Assembly (NCBI GenBank): GCA_023451735.1
Contig: JAEXYH010000038.1
Span: 1 to 64,000, forward strand
Origin: Pseudomonadota bacterium
GTDB lineage: Bacteria; Pseudomonadota; Alphaproteobacteria; Rhizobiales; Rhizobiaceae
DNA: 64,000 nucleotides
Direction of reading: 5' to 3'
This document shows positions 35,956 through 44,952 of the stretch, one piece after another. The notes below the pieces were generated by a model that saw nothing but the letters and a program-made list of their open reading frames with translations, was not told the DNA's origin and ran no database searches. Both the position numbers and the translations under genes were made by a program. Every line of letters begins with the position of its first letter. The stretch's first letter is position 1.

Positions 35956-38184
35956 TCAGAACCGCTGGGTCAGAGAGATTTTGAACGAACGGCCGGGCTC
36001 GGTGAAGTAGTCTTCCGCTCCGGCCGTTACGTTGGCATCCTTGGTGTTGAGCGCATCCCAATATTTGCGATCGAAGACGTTGTAGATACCAGCGCTGATG
36101 CTCAGCCCCTTGACCTGCTCCGGCTCCCACCATGCGGTGAGGTCGACCAGACCGTAACCCGGTGCCTTGAAGCTTGAGGTGGACATGTTCGACACGCGCT
36201 TTACGCCGGTCCAAAGAGCATCGACGCCCCATGTCTCGGTGGCATAGCCCACTCCGATGACAGCCTTGAGCGGCGCAACGGAATTAAGATAACGGTCCGT
36301 TTCCATGTTAACGCCACGAGTGAAGGCAAGGCCGGCGCGGGTATTGAAGCCGTTTACAAAGCTCTTGTGGACGCTGAATTCTGCACCGTAAATCTTCGCA
36401 CGGGCGATATTCTGGTAACCAGTTACACCGAGCGGGAAATCGGCAGGATTATAGCCCGCATCTACAATTTCATCCGGGTCATAGCTGCGGCTATCGATAA
36501 AGTTCCTGTAGCGATTGTAGAACAGGTTCACAGAACCGCCGAACTCGTTGTCACCGAGGCGTGCACCGATTTCGAACCCATTACTGGTCTCAGGCTTGAG
36601 ATCGGGATTGCCGATCGACAGGTAGCTGTTTGTGCCTCCGTATGTCAGATACAATTCGTTGGAGGTGGGAGAACGGAAGCCCATCGCCCATTGACCGAAG
36701 AGTGTGACGTCCTTGTTGAGCTCGTATTCAGCAAGGATCTTCGGAGAAAACGCGCTGTCGTTGGAACCATTGGGCAAAACCGGCGTCGCAGGATTGTTTA
36801 GATAAGCCGGCGTGTCCTGTGGAGAGTGATCGTACCAGTCGAACCGGATACCGGGCGTCAGCGAGAAGCCGCTATCACCGAACACCATCCGGTCTTGCGC
36901 GTAGACGCTGACCTTCGAGCTGTCGACGTCAGGCATATCCGACTGGTTGGTGTGCAGCATGCCGCAGGCGAACGGCACCGGTACAACCGTGTCGCATGCA
37001 TCCTCGCCGGCGGAATACTGCTCGGCCTTCGAGAAGAACAGGCTCGTTCCGAGCGTGAACGTATGCTGTACCGAGCCCGCGTCGAAACCGCTGTCGAAGA
37101 ATCCGTTGAACCCGATGCCGGACTCGGAGATTTCATTGTTTCGCGTAAAAGGGCCAGCGAGGCTGCCGAAACGGATCGAGTCCTGGCTGTCGACGCGCTC
37201 CTGCTTCTGCCAGTAAAGTGTTGCCTTCGCAGCATCGATCAATCCATCGGCGCTCGGCGCGTCGTATTCATAGTCTAGAGAGACGCGGGTGCGTTCGTTT
37301 TCTTGTCCAGACGTATGCTTGCCTTCCGGCCGATAGTTTGTACCCGTCTGCGCCTGCTTGAGATCGATATCCTTGTCGAAACGGAACCGTTCCGCCGTCA
37401 GGCCGAAGCGATGGCCGCCGTCGATATCCTGGCGCAGCTTGAACAGCATGTTATACTGGTCGTAATCAGCAGGATTGGTTTTCGTGCGCGTCGCGCCATA
37501 GCCGCCGACACTGCCGCGATTGTCCAGCTCGTGCCCCTTTTTATAGCTCCCAAGGAACATGACCGAGGTGTTTTCGATCCGCTTTGCGATCGCCGCACCG
37601 CCATACCAGCTATTGTCCGCACTATCGAAACCGGTGCCGACCTTGCCGCCCCAGTCCTTGCCCTCACCGATCAGATCGTCGGGCTCGAGTGTCCTGAACA
37701 GAAGCGCACCGCCGAGTGCTCCGTCACCGATGCGGCTGCTGTCTGCACCCTTGACGACATTGATGTTGGTCAGCGAGAAAAAGTCGACGCTGTCAGCCCC
37801 GCCACTGGTTTGGCGCGCATTGTCACGGAGATAGCTCAGCGGAATTCCGTCAACCAATGTTGTGACGCGGTTTCCCTCGAGGCCCCGGATGTTCACCGAA
37901 TTGGTCGCGCGATTGAAATTTACGCCGGGATCGACCGACCGCCCCAGATCCGCGATGGACTGAACCTGCTTCTTCTCGAGCTGGGCTTCGGTCGTCTCCG
38001 TGGCCGTCGGGGTATTCTCAACATCCCCGGCCTTGACCCGGGTTCCCTTCAGCGTGATGGGCCTCAAGGTTGTCTCGTCCTGTTCGGCTGTCGCGGCCTG
38101 CTGGGCAGACGCCTCGGCGGCAAAAGAAAGCAGCGCAAGCGCGGTGCAGGTGGTGAGGATCGATCGCAGACGCCGGCTGGCCAT
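35956..38184 (-). CDS. TonB-dependent receptor, haem/haemoglobin type
   Basis: A 742-residue outer-membrane receptor. A signal peptide (ending EASAQ) precedes the plug domain, whose core is VDPGVNFNRATNSVNIRGLE, and a 22-strand barrel ending in the expected C-terminal Phe (ISLTQRF). FRSPTSNELY and NPDLKPETS match the FRAP and NPNL boxes of haem and haemoglobin receptors such as HmuR/ShmR. ATG 38184 follows AAGGGA. A sigma70-like promoter overlapped by a TGA-N9-TCA iron-responsive operator lies upstream, so it is probably induced by iron limitation. No haem ABC transporter is in the window. Confidence 0.9.
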   Translation of the reverse strand: MASRRLRSILTTCTALALLSFAAEASAQQAATAEQDETTLRPITLKGTRVKAGDVENTPTATETTEAQLEKKQVQSIADLGRSVDPGVNFNRATNSVNIRGLEGNRVTTLVDGIPLSYLRDNARQTSGGADSVDFFSLTNINVVKGADSSRIGDGALGGALLFRTLEPDDLIGEGKDWGGKVGTGFDSADNSWYGGAAIAKRIENTSVMFLGSYKKGHELDNRGSVGGYGATRTKTNPADYDQYNMLFKLRQDIDGGHRFGLTAERFRFDKDIDLKQAQTGTNYRPEGKHTSGQENERTRVSLDYEYDAPSADGLIDAAKATLYWQKQERVDSQDSIRFGSLAGPFTRNNEISESGIGFNGFFDSGFDAGSVQHTFTLGTSLFFSKAEQYSAGEDACDTVVPVPFACGMLHTNQSDMPDVDSSKVSVYAQDRMVFGDSGFSLTPGIRFDWYDHSPQDTPAYLNNPATPVLPNGSNDSAFSPKILAEYELNKDVTLFGQWAMGFRSPTSNELYLTYGGTNSYLSIGNPDLKPETSNGFEIGARLGDNEFGGSVNLFYNRYRNFIDSRSYDPDEIVDAGYNPADFPLGVTGYQNIARAKIYGAEFSVHKSFVNGFNTRAGLAFTRGVNMETDRYLNSVAPLKAVIGVGYATETWGVDALWTGVKRVSNMSTSSFKAPGYGLVDLTAWWEPEQVKGLSISAGIYNVFDRKYWDALNTKDANVTAGAEDYFTEPGRSFKISLTQRF

Positions 38185-38298
38185 AACTATCCCTTCGTAT
38201 GGCCGCACGTCATCCTCCTCGCGCAAGAGCACGATGGTGAGCGGCCAATGTAAAATTTGTCAAAAATGTGGCGAGGGCAGAAACCTGCCTTATTCATG

Positions 38299-38327
38299 CC
38301 ATTAGAAAACATGACTCTCGTTGTCAA
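38299..38327 (-). promoter_or_regulatory. Receptor promoter with RirA-type iron operator
   Basis: On the minus strand TTGACA (38327-38322) and TAATGG (38304-38299) are 17 bases apart. TGA-N9-TCA at 38312-38326, the iron-responsive operator pattern bound by RirA in rhizobia, covers most of the -35 box and spacer. It is 115 bases upstream of the receptor start. The motif is short, but its placement on the promoter and the receptor downstream support it. Confidence 0.65.
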
Positions 38328-38470
38328 TTATTAAAACATGACGCAATGAATCATGTTTATGTGATTTGTTCCAAGTGATCAAAATGCAACAAGCACGACA
38401 CCTCCGGTCTTGCCGTAACCACCTCCGGCCCATTATGTGAAGCACCCCTGAATAAGCCGGAGAGCATGGA

Positions 38471-39004
38471 ATGAAATCGCTGGAACTGCTGGTCGAGAAG
38501 ATCATCCTCTCGAGTCGCTGGCTTTTGGTCGTCTTTTACATGGGCCTTGTCGCCGCGCTGGCGGTCTATGCGCTTTCCTTCGCCTTCAAGTTCTGGAAAG
38601 TCGCCCAGAACGTCTTCACGCTTGGCGAGGCGGAGATGATCCTCGCCATGCTCGGCCTGATCGACGCAGCCCTGGTCGCGAGCCTCATCGTCATGGTGAT
38701 GATCTCGGGTTACGAAAACTTCGTCAGCCGTTTCGACGAGGCAGAAGCAGACGTTTCCTTCCTCGGCAAGCTCGATGCGGGCAGCCTCAAGATCAAGGTC
38801 GCCTCCTCCATCGTCGCGATTTCGTCGATCCATCTGCTGCAGATCTTCCTCAACGCCGCTCAATACACGGACGGACAGTTGATGTGGTACACGATCATCC
38901 ACCTCACCTTTGTCGTCTCGGCCGTCATGCTCGGCTGGCTGGAACGCATCATGGCTGCAACCAAGGTGGACAAGAGCGAAACCAAACACGAAGCGCATCT
39001 GTGA
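38471..39004 (+). CDS. yqhA: YqhA family membrane protein (UPF0114)
   Basis: A 177-residue inner-membrane protein with four predicted helices: LLVVFYMGLVAALAVYAL, ILAMLGLIDAALVASLIVMV, VASSIVAISSIHLLQIFL and YTIIHLTFVVSAVMLGWL. It matches the UPF0114/TIGR00645 family, which has no settled function. The VEKIILSSRW start and FLGKLD loop are typical. Monocistronic, with a strong stem-loop nine bases after its stop. Confidence 0.9.
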   Translation: MKSLELLVEKIILSSRWLLVVFYMGLVAALAVYALSFAFKFWKVAQNVFTLGEAEMILAMLGLIDAALVASLIVMVMISGYENFVSRFDEAEADVSFLGKLDAGSLKIKVASSIVAISSIHLLQIFLNAAQYTDGQLMWYTIIHLTFVVSAVMLGWLERIMAATKVDKSETKHEAHL

Positions 39005-39012
39005 TGCGCTTC

Positions 39013-39042
39013 CGCGGCCACCCGCCGCAGCGGGAGGCCGCG
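39013..39042 (+). terminator. Stem-loop downstream of yqhA
   Basis: CGCGGCC-A-CCCGC, loop CGCA, GCGGG-A-GGCCGCG: a 13-layer stem with a single A-A mismatch. No T tract follows, so it is a possible terminator or mRNA end stabiliser. Confidence 0.5.
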
Positions 39043-39126
39043 TGCGCGGAGCACGGTTGCCGGCCGAATAATTGATTCGTAATCCATGTCGCTTATCCGG
39101 TTTGCAAGACTGCACTGGAGAACGAG

Positions 39127-40461
39127 ATGACGGTAGGCCGCGAGAATTTGCTTTCCATACACGGGCTGCAACTGAAGCAGGGGGAAAGGATACTTCTCGT
39201 CGAGGATTCCGTCGCGCTGTCGACACTTCTCACCCAGCGGCTGGAAGAGGAAACCGGCGCGATCGTCACACGCTGCGGCTCTCTCTCGCAGGCCCGCAGG
39301 AGCATTGAGGAAGGCCCGTTCCTGATTGCCCTGACCGGCCTCAACCTTCCCGACGCGCCCAATGGCGAAATCCTCGATCTGCTGGTGGAGAAGGAAATCC
39401 CGACGATCGTCTTCACGGCAATGTTCGACGCGGACACAAGGGATCGCTGCACCCGCAAGAAGATCGTCGACTACATCGTCAAGGATGGCACGAAAACCGT
39501 AGACAAGGTCGTGCAGACCGTCAGCCGTATCCTTGCCAACAGCGTGCACAAGATCCTCGTCGTGGACGATGCCCGCACAGCACGCTCCGAACTTGTCGAA
39601 ATCCTCAGCCGCCAGAATTTTAACGTTCTGGAAGCGCGCTCGGGCAGGCAGGCGCTTGAGATTTTGACCGCCGATGAAACGATCGACATCGTCATCACCG
39701 ACCACCATATGGCCGATATGGATGGCTATGAACTGACACGCCGCATCCGCCAGACCCGCAATTCCGAACAATTGCGCATCATCGGCATCTCCTCCTCGTC
39801 GGATCGGCTTTTGTCTGCCAGCTTCCTCAAGGCCGGCGCGTCGGATTTCATCTACCGCCCGTTCGTGCATGAGGAGCTCAAATGCCGCATCGACAACAAT
39901 GTCGAGACACTGACGCAGCTCAACCATCTCCGCCGTCTGGCGGAACAGGATTATCTGACCGGCCTTGCAAACCGGCGCCATTTCTTTTCGACCATGCGGC
40001 AGAACGGAAAGGCTTCAATGCAGGGTTCCATCGCCCTTCTTGATATCGACCATTTCAAGACGGTCAACGACACCTATGGTCATGACGCAGGCGATGCCGT
40101 GCTGCAGGCAATTTCGACGGTGATGACGACGATGTGTACCCCCGCCAGACACATGCCGGCCCGCATCGGCGGGGAAGAATTCGCCATTTACTTGAACACT
40201 CTGGATGCATTTCAGGCGCATTCTTTCTGCGAGGCATTGCGCGGAAGGATTGAGGCCCTGGCGATTGAGGCTGGCAGCCAGTCCATATCGGCGACCATAT
40301 CGATCGGCGTTGTCGAATTCGAGCCGGATGAATCGTTCGAAAATCAGCTGAATGCCGCCGACCAGCTTCTTTACTTGGCAAAGGCAAAAGGCCGAAACCG
40401 CGTCTATTCCACGCTTACGATCCCGGAAGCGATCAACCCGACTGCATCTGCCGGCAATTGA
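39127..40461 (+). CDS. Diguanylate cyclase with two receiver domains (PleD-like)
   Basis: A 444-residue protein REC-REC-GGDEF. The first receiver (about 20-135) keeps the acidic pair ED at 26-27 but has Gly71 where the phosphorylated Asp should be (ALTGLNLPD). The second (about 141-255) has DD at 147-148 and Asp192 in VITDHHMADMDG and should be phosphorylated. The GGDEF domain has an intact active site GGEEF at 348-352, so it should make cyclic-di-GMP, but the RxxD inhibition site before it is absent (PARH). No kinase or DivK gene is adjacent. It resembles PleD and the Agrobacterium regulator CelR in layout. Confidence 0.92.
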   Translation: MTVGRENLLSIHGLQLKQGERILLVEDSVALSTLLTQRLEEETGAIVTRCGSLSQARRSIEEGPFLIALTGLNLPDAPNGEILDLLVEKEIPTIVFTAMFDADTRDRCTRKKIVDYIVKDGTKTVDKVVQTVSRILANSVHKILVVDDARTARSELVEILSRQNFNVLEARSGRQALEILTADETIDIVITDHHMADMDGYELTRRIRQTRNSEQLRIIGISSSSDRLLSASFLKAGASDFIYRPFVHEELKCRIDNNVETLTQLNHLRRLAEQDYLTGLANRRHFFSTMRQNGKASMQGSIALLDIDHFKTVNDTYGHDAGDAVLQAISTVMTTMCTPARHMPARIGGEEFAIYLNTLDAFQAHSFCEALRGRIEALAIEAGSQSISATISIGVVEFEPDESFENQLNAADQLLYLAKAKGRNRVYSTLTIPEAINPTASAGN

Positions 40462-40817
40462 AATTGGGGGCCATTCGGGATTGCTGTCTTGACCGGGCAA
40501 TGGCGGACATCCGTTGCCTGATGCCTTACCGCGCGCCCTCCCCGACTGGCCAGTCGACATACCAAGGTCAGGCTCCGATTGCGGGTCATTGGTGCAGGAT
40601 ATTCAGTCTTTCTCTGGCAACTAGGCAAGAAAAGACGATGTGAGCTTATTTTTGCAACGCAGGCATTTGCTCATAAGTCACTGAAATCAAATAATTTACG
40701 TGATCACATGTCATAAAAATTGTTAACTGGTGAATTCTCGACGACTTTTCTCTAGCTATTAAACGTAGATAGTATATTTATTAACAATAACATAGCTCCC
40801 TTGAACTCGAAAAGCTG
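40462..40817. other. Intergenic region before the LuxR gene
   Basis: Of these 356 bases the last 200 (from about 40620) are distinctly AT-rich compared with the rest of the window, including TATATTTATTAACAATAAC shortly before the LuxR start. I see no gene, terminator or defined operator. An AT-rich upstream region would suit binding by MucR/Ros- or H-NS-like proteins, but that is only a suggestion. Confidence 0.5.
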
Positions 40818-41543
40818 ATGATAACTCACGAACGGCAATCGGTGCTGAGCAGCGAGATATCTGCGGCCCATTCGCAAGAAGGTCTATTCTTGACCTTGCA
40901 ACGGGTGGCGCATGAATTCAGTTTGCAGCACGTGACGCTGCTATCTCTGAACAATCCCGACGAAAAGCTGTTGTCGCGGATGATTGTTCAGAGCAGCATC
41001 GCGGAACCGTATTTTGCGGAGTTCGACCGCAAGCGCCTTCTCGAAAAATGCACTCTCGCAGATGTGATCGTCGAATCGAAGTTGCCGTTCTGCTGGTCGA
41101 TCGGCGATCCGTTGCAGTCTCGTCCATTTTCCGTCGACCGAGCCATTGAAGACCTGCAGCGACGTTACGGGCTGATTACCAGTGTCGCGATGACGCTTCA
41201 TTCCCTTGAGGGCGAGCGCTTCATTCTGCGTTTCGATGGTGCCCGCCCCCGCCTGACGCAGATTGAGCTCAACGAGATCGGCATGATCACGCTGCATGCC
41301 TTCGGCATGTTCGAGAAAATCCGGCGCACCGAACGCAAGGCGACCCCGTCCCCTTTGACCGTCCGGGAACTCGAAGTGGTCCGCTGGACGGCGCAAGGCA
41401 AGACGTCCGCCGAAATCGGTCAGATACTCACGCTGTCCGATCACACGGTCAATGCTTACATGACCAATGCGATCAAAAAGCTCGATTGCGTCAATCGCAC
41501 CCAGCTTGTGGCAAAGGCACTGAGGCTGAGACTCATCGCATGA
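40818..41543 (+). CDS. LuxR family solo regulator
   Basis: A 241-residue LuxR-type regulator. The N-terminal 165 residues resemble an autoinducer-binding domain (PYFAEFDRKRLLEKC, then KLPFCW), but the usual AHL-contact Trp/Tyr/Asp set is poorly kept. The C-terminal GerE-type helix-turn-helix is clear: LTVRELEVVRWTAQGKTSAE, then LSDHTVNAYMTNAIKKL. No luxI-type synthase is nearby, so it is a solo. It is followed 10 bases later by a PAS protein gene, with which it is probably co-transcribed. Confidence 0.88.
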   Translation: MITHERQSVLSSEISAAHSQEGLFLTLQRVAHEFSLQHVTLLSLNNPDEKLLSRMIVQSSIAEPYFAEFDRKRLLEKCTLADVIVESKLPFCWSIGDPLQSRPFSVDRAIEDLQRRYGLITSVAMTLHSLEGERFILRFDGARPRLTQIELNEIGMITLHAFGMFEKIRRTERKATPSPLTVRELEVVRWTAQGKTSAEIGQILTLSDHTVNAYMTNAIKKLDCVNRTQLVAKALRLRLIA

Positions 41544-41553
41544 ATTCCAACGC

Positions 41554-42129
41554 ATGCCGCACAAAAGACATGCGATAAAACAAGGATCTAAAGCGTGGGG
41601 AGCTGATCCGAAGGATCGCCATGCGCTTAAGACAGCCCCGGCTGGAGTATACCTGAAATTGGCATCCTGGATCGAGCACTCCCGTAAACCCTATGAAGCG
41701 CAGCACCAACTTGTCGGCTTAAGCGCCACAGAAGTCCTGGAACTCGTCGGCTCGTTCCGCCTCTGCGGTTTCTGGCGCTTCAATGTCGATAGCGGTCATC
41801 TTTTCGGCACCGAAGAATACGCTCAGATTTTCGGGATCGAACATAGCGACGGACCACTGGACCTTGTCCGGCTGAGCGCGACCATCCACCCGGACGACCT
41901 GACAGCGATCATGGAAACCTTCGAGCGCGCAAGCGCCTCGCGGCTGACTTTCCACAATCTCTACCGTATCAGGACCGGCCCTTCGAGTTTCAAGTTCGTT
42001 CGCAGCGTCGGCAAATTTCGTGCGGACGATACCGGAAAGGGCGACGTCATCGGCATGACCTACGAACTCTTCCCGCAGGCAAGCACGACGATCGGCTTCA
42101 TTCCCGATGAAGAATTGCTGGAGGGCTGA
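41554..42129 (+). CDS. PAS-fold protein
   Basis: A 191-residue protein with one PAS_3-type fold at about residues 65-180: CGFWRFNVDSGHLFGTEEYA, IHPDD and FKFVRSVGKFRADDTGKGDV are the typical strand and loop elements. There is no kinase, GGDEF or HTH output domain, so any signal must be passed to another protein; the LuxR protein encoded just upstream is the obvious candidate. The first 40 residues are doubtful and the start codon is uncertain. It ends 10 bases from the convergent DUF2333 gene. Confidence 0.8.
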   Translation: MPHKRHAIKQGSKAWGADPKDRHALKTAPAGVYLKLASWIEHSRKPYEAQHQLVGLSATEVLELVGSFRLCGFWRFNVDSGHLFGTEEYAQIFGIEHSDGPLDLVRLSATIHPDDLTAIMETFERASASRLTFHNLYRIRTGPSSFKFVRSVGKFRADDTGKGDVIGMTYELFPQASTTIGFIPDEELLEG

Positions 42130-42139
42130 TTGGCCCTCT

Positions 42140-43297
42140 TTAGCGATCGAGCACCAGGCGGATTTCAACCAGATTGGATCGGACCCGCAGCGTGTAGAAG
42201 CCCATCACCGCCAGATGCGTCGGCATGATCCAGCCGTCTTCGGCACCGTTCGAGATGATCGCCGGCTGGATGCGCAACGCGGCCTGCATCTGCTTCAGCA
42301 TATCGGTCCAGAGCGGAGCGAGGTTGCGCTCGCGAATGACCTGCGAGAAGTCGGCCCCGGCGGCGGACAGAATTGCGTAATAACCGTAAAGCTGCCCGTA
42401 GGCGAACCAGAAACGGTCATCCGCCCGGGTATCGAACCAGCCGCCATTGAAATTCTCGGAACGCTCGCGAAGGATCGCCGATGTCCCGCCCAGATCGTTG
42501 GCCACCCGGTCGATGAATTGGACGAGATTGTCGGCACGGCTGTCAAACGTCGCAGAGCAATTCCCCAGTTCGACATTGAACTTGTTCAGGCTGTTGATTG
42601 CAGCCCGGTAATAGCTCGGCGTTGGCGTCTTGGGACCAAAGGGGCTCAGCCCGAAATACCAGGAATATTCGTCGAACTGCAGATTGCTGCGTGCATCCTG
42701 AAGATTGATGTTGACGCCCGACGTTCCCCTCATCCGTGCCAGCGTATCGACCAGCTCGACCGAAGTGCGGCGAACGGCCTGATTCACGCCACGCTGGAAC
42801 GATGCCTTGTTGTCAAGAAATGGCGTGTGGTCCCAGTCGACCCCGAAAAAGCCGAGGCGATAGAGAAGCATGGAAGAAATCCAGGCATTCTGATTGACGT
42901 TCATGTCGGTGAGGTCTGCAGCGGCATCCGCGATCGCAGACGTCTGGCATTGTCTGGCAGGCGATGCCGCCACGCCGGAGGCAGCCTGTGCCTGCGCCTC
43001 GACACCGGGCACAGGCAGTTCCTGCCCGGCCGGCATGTTGCGCTCGGTCCAGCGATAGCTATCGACGAAATTCGGATCGAAACCCCGCCAGACCTGCGTC
43101 TGCCAGATAAAATAACCGTAGAGAGCGATGAGCAGGACGAGAAAGACCGCGATCGGTCCCTTAACCCAGAGACGACGGCCCCGGTACCAGCTATTCGCCG
43201 CCATCAGCGGCCAAACCAGCCAGGCGACCAGTATCCGGATGCCACGCCCTATGGCGGCGGCCACGCCTTTGAAGAATCCGGTGATCTGGTCGCGCAT
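42140..43297 (-). CDS. DUF2333 family membrane protein
   Basis: A 385-residue protein with one membrane segment near residues 47-65 (GPIAVFLVLLIALYGYFIW) and a large periplasmic part. It matches DUF2333, with WISSMLLYRLGFFGVDWDHT and FDEYSWYFGLSPFGPKTPTP as conserved blocks. Function unknown. The gene upstream on the same strand (43437-44297) encodes another uncharacterised protein and may belong to the same operon. Confidence 0.88.
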   Translation of the reverse strand: MRDQITGFFKGVAAAIGRGIRILVAWLVWPLMAANSWYRGRRLWVKGPIAVFLVLLIALYGYFIWQTQVWRGFDPNFVDSYRWTERNMPAGQELPVPGVEAQAQAASGVAASPARQCQTSAIADAAADLTDMNVNQNAWISSMLLYRLGFFGVDWDHTPFLDNKASFQRGVNQAVRRTSVELVDTLARMRGTSGVNINLQDARSNLQFDEYSWYFGLSPFGPKTPTPSYYRAAINSLNKFNVELGNCSATFDSRADNLVQFIDRVANDLGGTSAILRERSENFNGGWFDTRADDRFWFAYGQLYGYYAILSAAGADFSQVIRERNLAPLWTDMLKQMQAALRIQPAIISNGAEDGWIMPTHLAVMGFYTLRVRSNLVEIRLVLDR

Positions 43298-43436
43298 CTA
43301 GTCCTCCTGGAAGCCGATCGGTCACCGCTGACATATGATGTCGACCCGCCGGGTACAACAGTTGCGGCGGCAAGATTGGAACAATTTCGACAGGGAGAAC
43401 GTCGCACCCTTCCTTGGCGGCCACGGACACGACATG

Positions 43437-44297
43437 TCACGCGTCCTCGAACCGTTTGGCGAAGGCGAGATCCGTCCTGTAGCGGCTGCGATCGAGCCGC
43501 GCGCCCGGCAGAAGCCCGCTCCCGAAACGCCACACCGGGCGGGCAAGGTGCGGATAGGCATCGGGCGAAAGCGAATGCACCTCCCGCTCGCGGTCGAAGG
43601 ACAGCAGAACCGAATAAAGATCGAGAAGATTTTCGGTATCGAGGCAGAGCTTCTGCAGGAGCAGGTTCAGATCGCGGACACCTCCGTTGAAGGCACGGGC
43701 AACGGGATCAATCAGGCCGATCACACTTTCGAAGGCAGGCGCTCCCGTCGCCTTTTCTCCGCCATCGCCTTCGGCCCGGTTCTCTTTTGCTGCACCGGGC
43801 CTGTGCCCGGCCAGCACGGCCAGCACATCTTCGGCCGAGACCCGCTGGCCCATCACCGTCTGCCGGTGGGTTTCGATCACGCCGGCAAGCCGGTCTGCTC
43901 TGCCGAGCACAGTCCGCAGCCGTTCGGTGCCGCCCGTTCTTGCGGCTCGCCGCTCGATCCGCCGACGCATCGACGTCCTTGAAAAGAAGCCGAGAACGAG
44001 GTCGCTCGTTACCGGCCTCTCCCGGCTGTCGAAAATCGCTCGCTCATAGTCCACGGCAGCGCCGATCCTCGCCACGTTCGAGGCCAGTTCTCCATAGACG
44101 GATTTCTGCAGCATCAAAAGTTTCAGGCGTCGTGCGCCAAGTTCGTTGAAAGCCTCGCCATCCACAGGCTGGTCCATGCGCGTCGCCACGGGGATTGCCG
44201 CCAGCAAATCCGTGCCGGCCTCGAGCACAGCCTTGAAACCGGCGTCGATCTCGGCGACCGTGTCTTCGAAACGATTGGAAATTCCCGCCTTCATCAT
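43437..44297 (-). CDS. Uncharacterised protein beside DUF2333
   Basis: A 286-residue soluble protein that I do not recognise. It is largely helical, rich in Arg and Glu, has no signal peptide or membrane segment, and contains DLVLGFFSRTSMRRRIERRA and LNLLLQKLCLDTENLLDLYS, the latter possibly amphipathic. ATG 44297 is selected because GGAGG stands eight bases before it. It precedes the DUF2333 gene by 139 bases on the same strand. Real coding potential is supported by the ribosome site, codon usage and length. Confidence 0.7.
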   Translation of the reverse strand: MMKAGISNRFEDTVAEIDAGFKAVLEAGTDLLAAIPVATRMDQPVDGEAFNELGARRLKLLMLQKSVYGELASNVARIGAAVDYERAIFDSRERPVTSDLVLGFFSRTSMRRRIERRAARTGGTERLRTVLGRADRLAGVIETHRQTVMGQRVSAEDVLAVLAGHRPGAAKENRAEGDGGEKATGAPAFESVIGLIDPVARAFNGGVRDLNLLLQKLCLDTENLLDLYSVLLSFDREREVHSLSPDAYPHLARPVWRFGSGLLPGARLDRSRYRTDLAFAKRFEDA

Positions 44298-44329
44298 GGT
44301 CTCTGCCTCCATGCCCGGAAACAGAAATA

Positions 44330-44360
44330 GGGCCGCTGCGCATTTTGACGACAGCGGCCC
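44330..44360 (-). terminator. Stem-loop downstream of pseudoazurin gene
   Basis: GGGCCGCTG pairs with CAGCGGCCC around a 13-base loop; TATTTCTGTTT follows on the minus strand. It lies 73 bases past the pseudoazurin stop and just before the next gene. Confidence 0.55.
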
Positions 44361-44432
44361 TGCAATAATAACTAGGTGATAAAAAGGGTAATGATTAGGT
44401 GATGAAAAGGTCTGTCTGGAAAAGTGGAAAGC

Positions 44433-44882
44433 TCAGAGACCGAGCTTTGCAATCTCTGCGTCGAGGCGTTCCTTTGCCTTCTTCGGCATCTTGGCGGCCT
44501 TGACCGCGTCGATATTGGACGGCGCGTCGCCAACGACGATGAGCGCAACCATGCCCATGCCGAGATGCGGCGTGCACTTGAAGACATAAGCGCCGGCCTG
44601 ATCGACGGTCACAACCAGATCCTGGCTGATCTTGCCTTTCATGGCTTCCACGCCTTCGGGGATAAGGCCCGGCATGGAAGCGGCATCATGCCCCTTGTCG
44701 ACAGAAACGAACTTGATGGTGTCCCCCGGAGCAGCCTTCACGGCAGCCGGTTCAAAGACCATTGCCTGACCGTCCGAGCCCTTGTTGAGCATCTTGATCT
44801 CGATTTCGGCGGACAGTGCCGGCAAGGCCAGCAGAACCGCGCCAGCGGCGAGCGTGGCGGTCTTCAGTATCGTTCTGATCAT
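44433..44882 (-). CDS. paz: Pseudoazurin
   Basis: A 149-residue periplasmic blue copper protein. A signal peptide (MIRTILKTATLAAGAVLLAL, cleaved after PALSA) is followed by a cupredoxin fold. The four copper ligands are visible: His in VDKGHDAASM, Cys and His in FKCTPHLGMG, and Met in the same loop. Pseudoazurins carry electrons to nitrite or nitrous-oxide reductase; no denitrification gene is in the window. GGAG before ATG 44882 fixes the start. An FNR-type palindrome 71 bases upstream suggests induction at low oxygen. Confidence 0.93.
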   Translation of the reverse strand: MIRTILKTATLAAGAVLLALPALSAEIEIKMLNKGSDGQAMVFEPAAVKAAPGDTIKFVSVDKGHDAASMPGLIPEGVEAMKGKISQDLVVTVDQAGAYVFKCTPHLGMGMVALIVVGDAPSNIDAVKAAKMPKKAKERLDAEIAKLGL

Positions 44883-44952
44883 TGAATTCTCCTGCAAAGG
44901 TCCGCGGCACCACCGCGATGTCTGCGTTTTACCGCTGCAGGACTTTGGCGCT

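Noticed and set aside
38860..39981. A 373-codon minus-strand frame
   Set aside because: It is antisense to yqhA and the diguanylate cyclase gene, both of which are clear.
42107..43690. A 527-codon plus-strand frame
   Set aside because: It is antisense to the DUF2333 gene and its neighbour and has no ribosome site or recognisable domain.
44373..44410. Two near-identical 15-base repeats TAGGTGATRAAAAGG behind the pseudoazurin gene
   Set aside because: A local slippage-type duplication in a short AT-rich spacer; no function can be argued.
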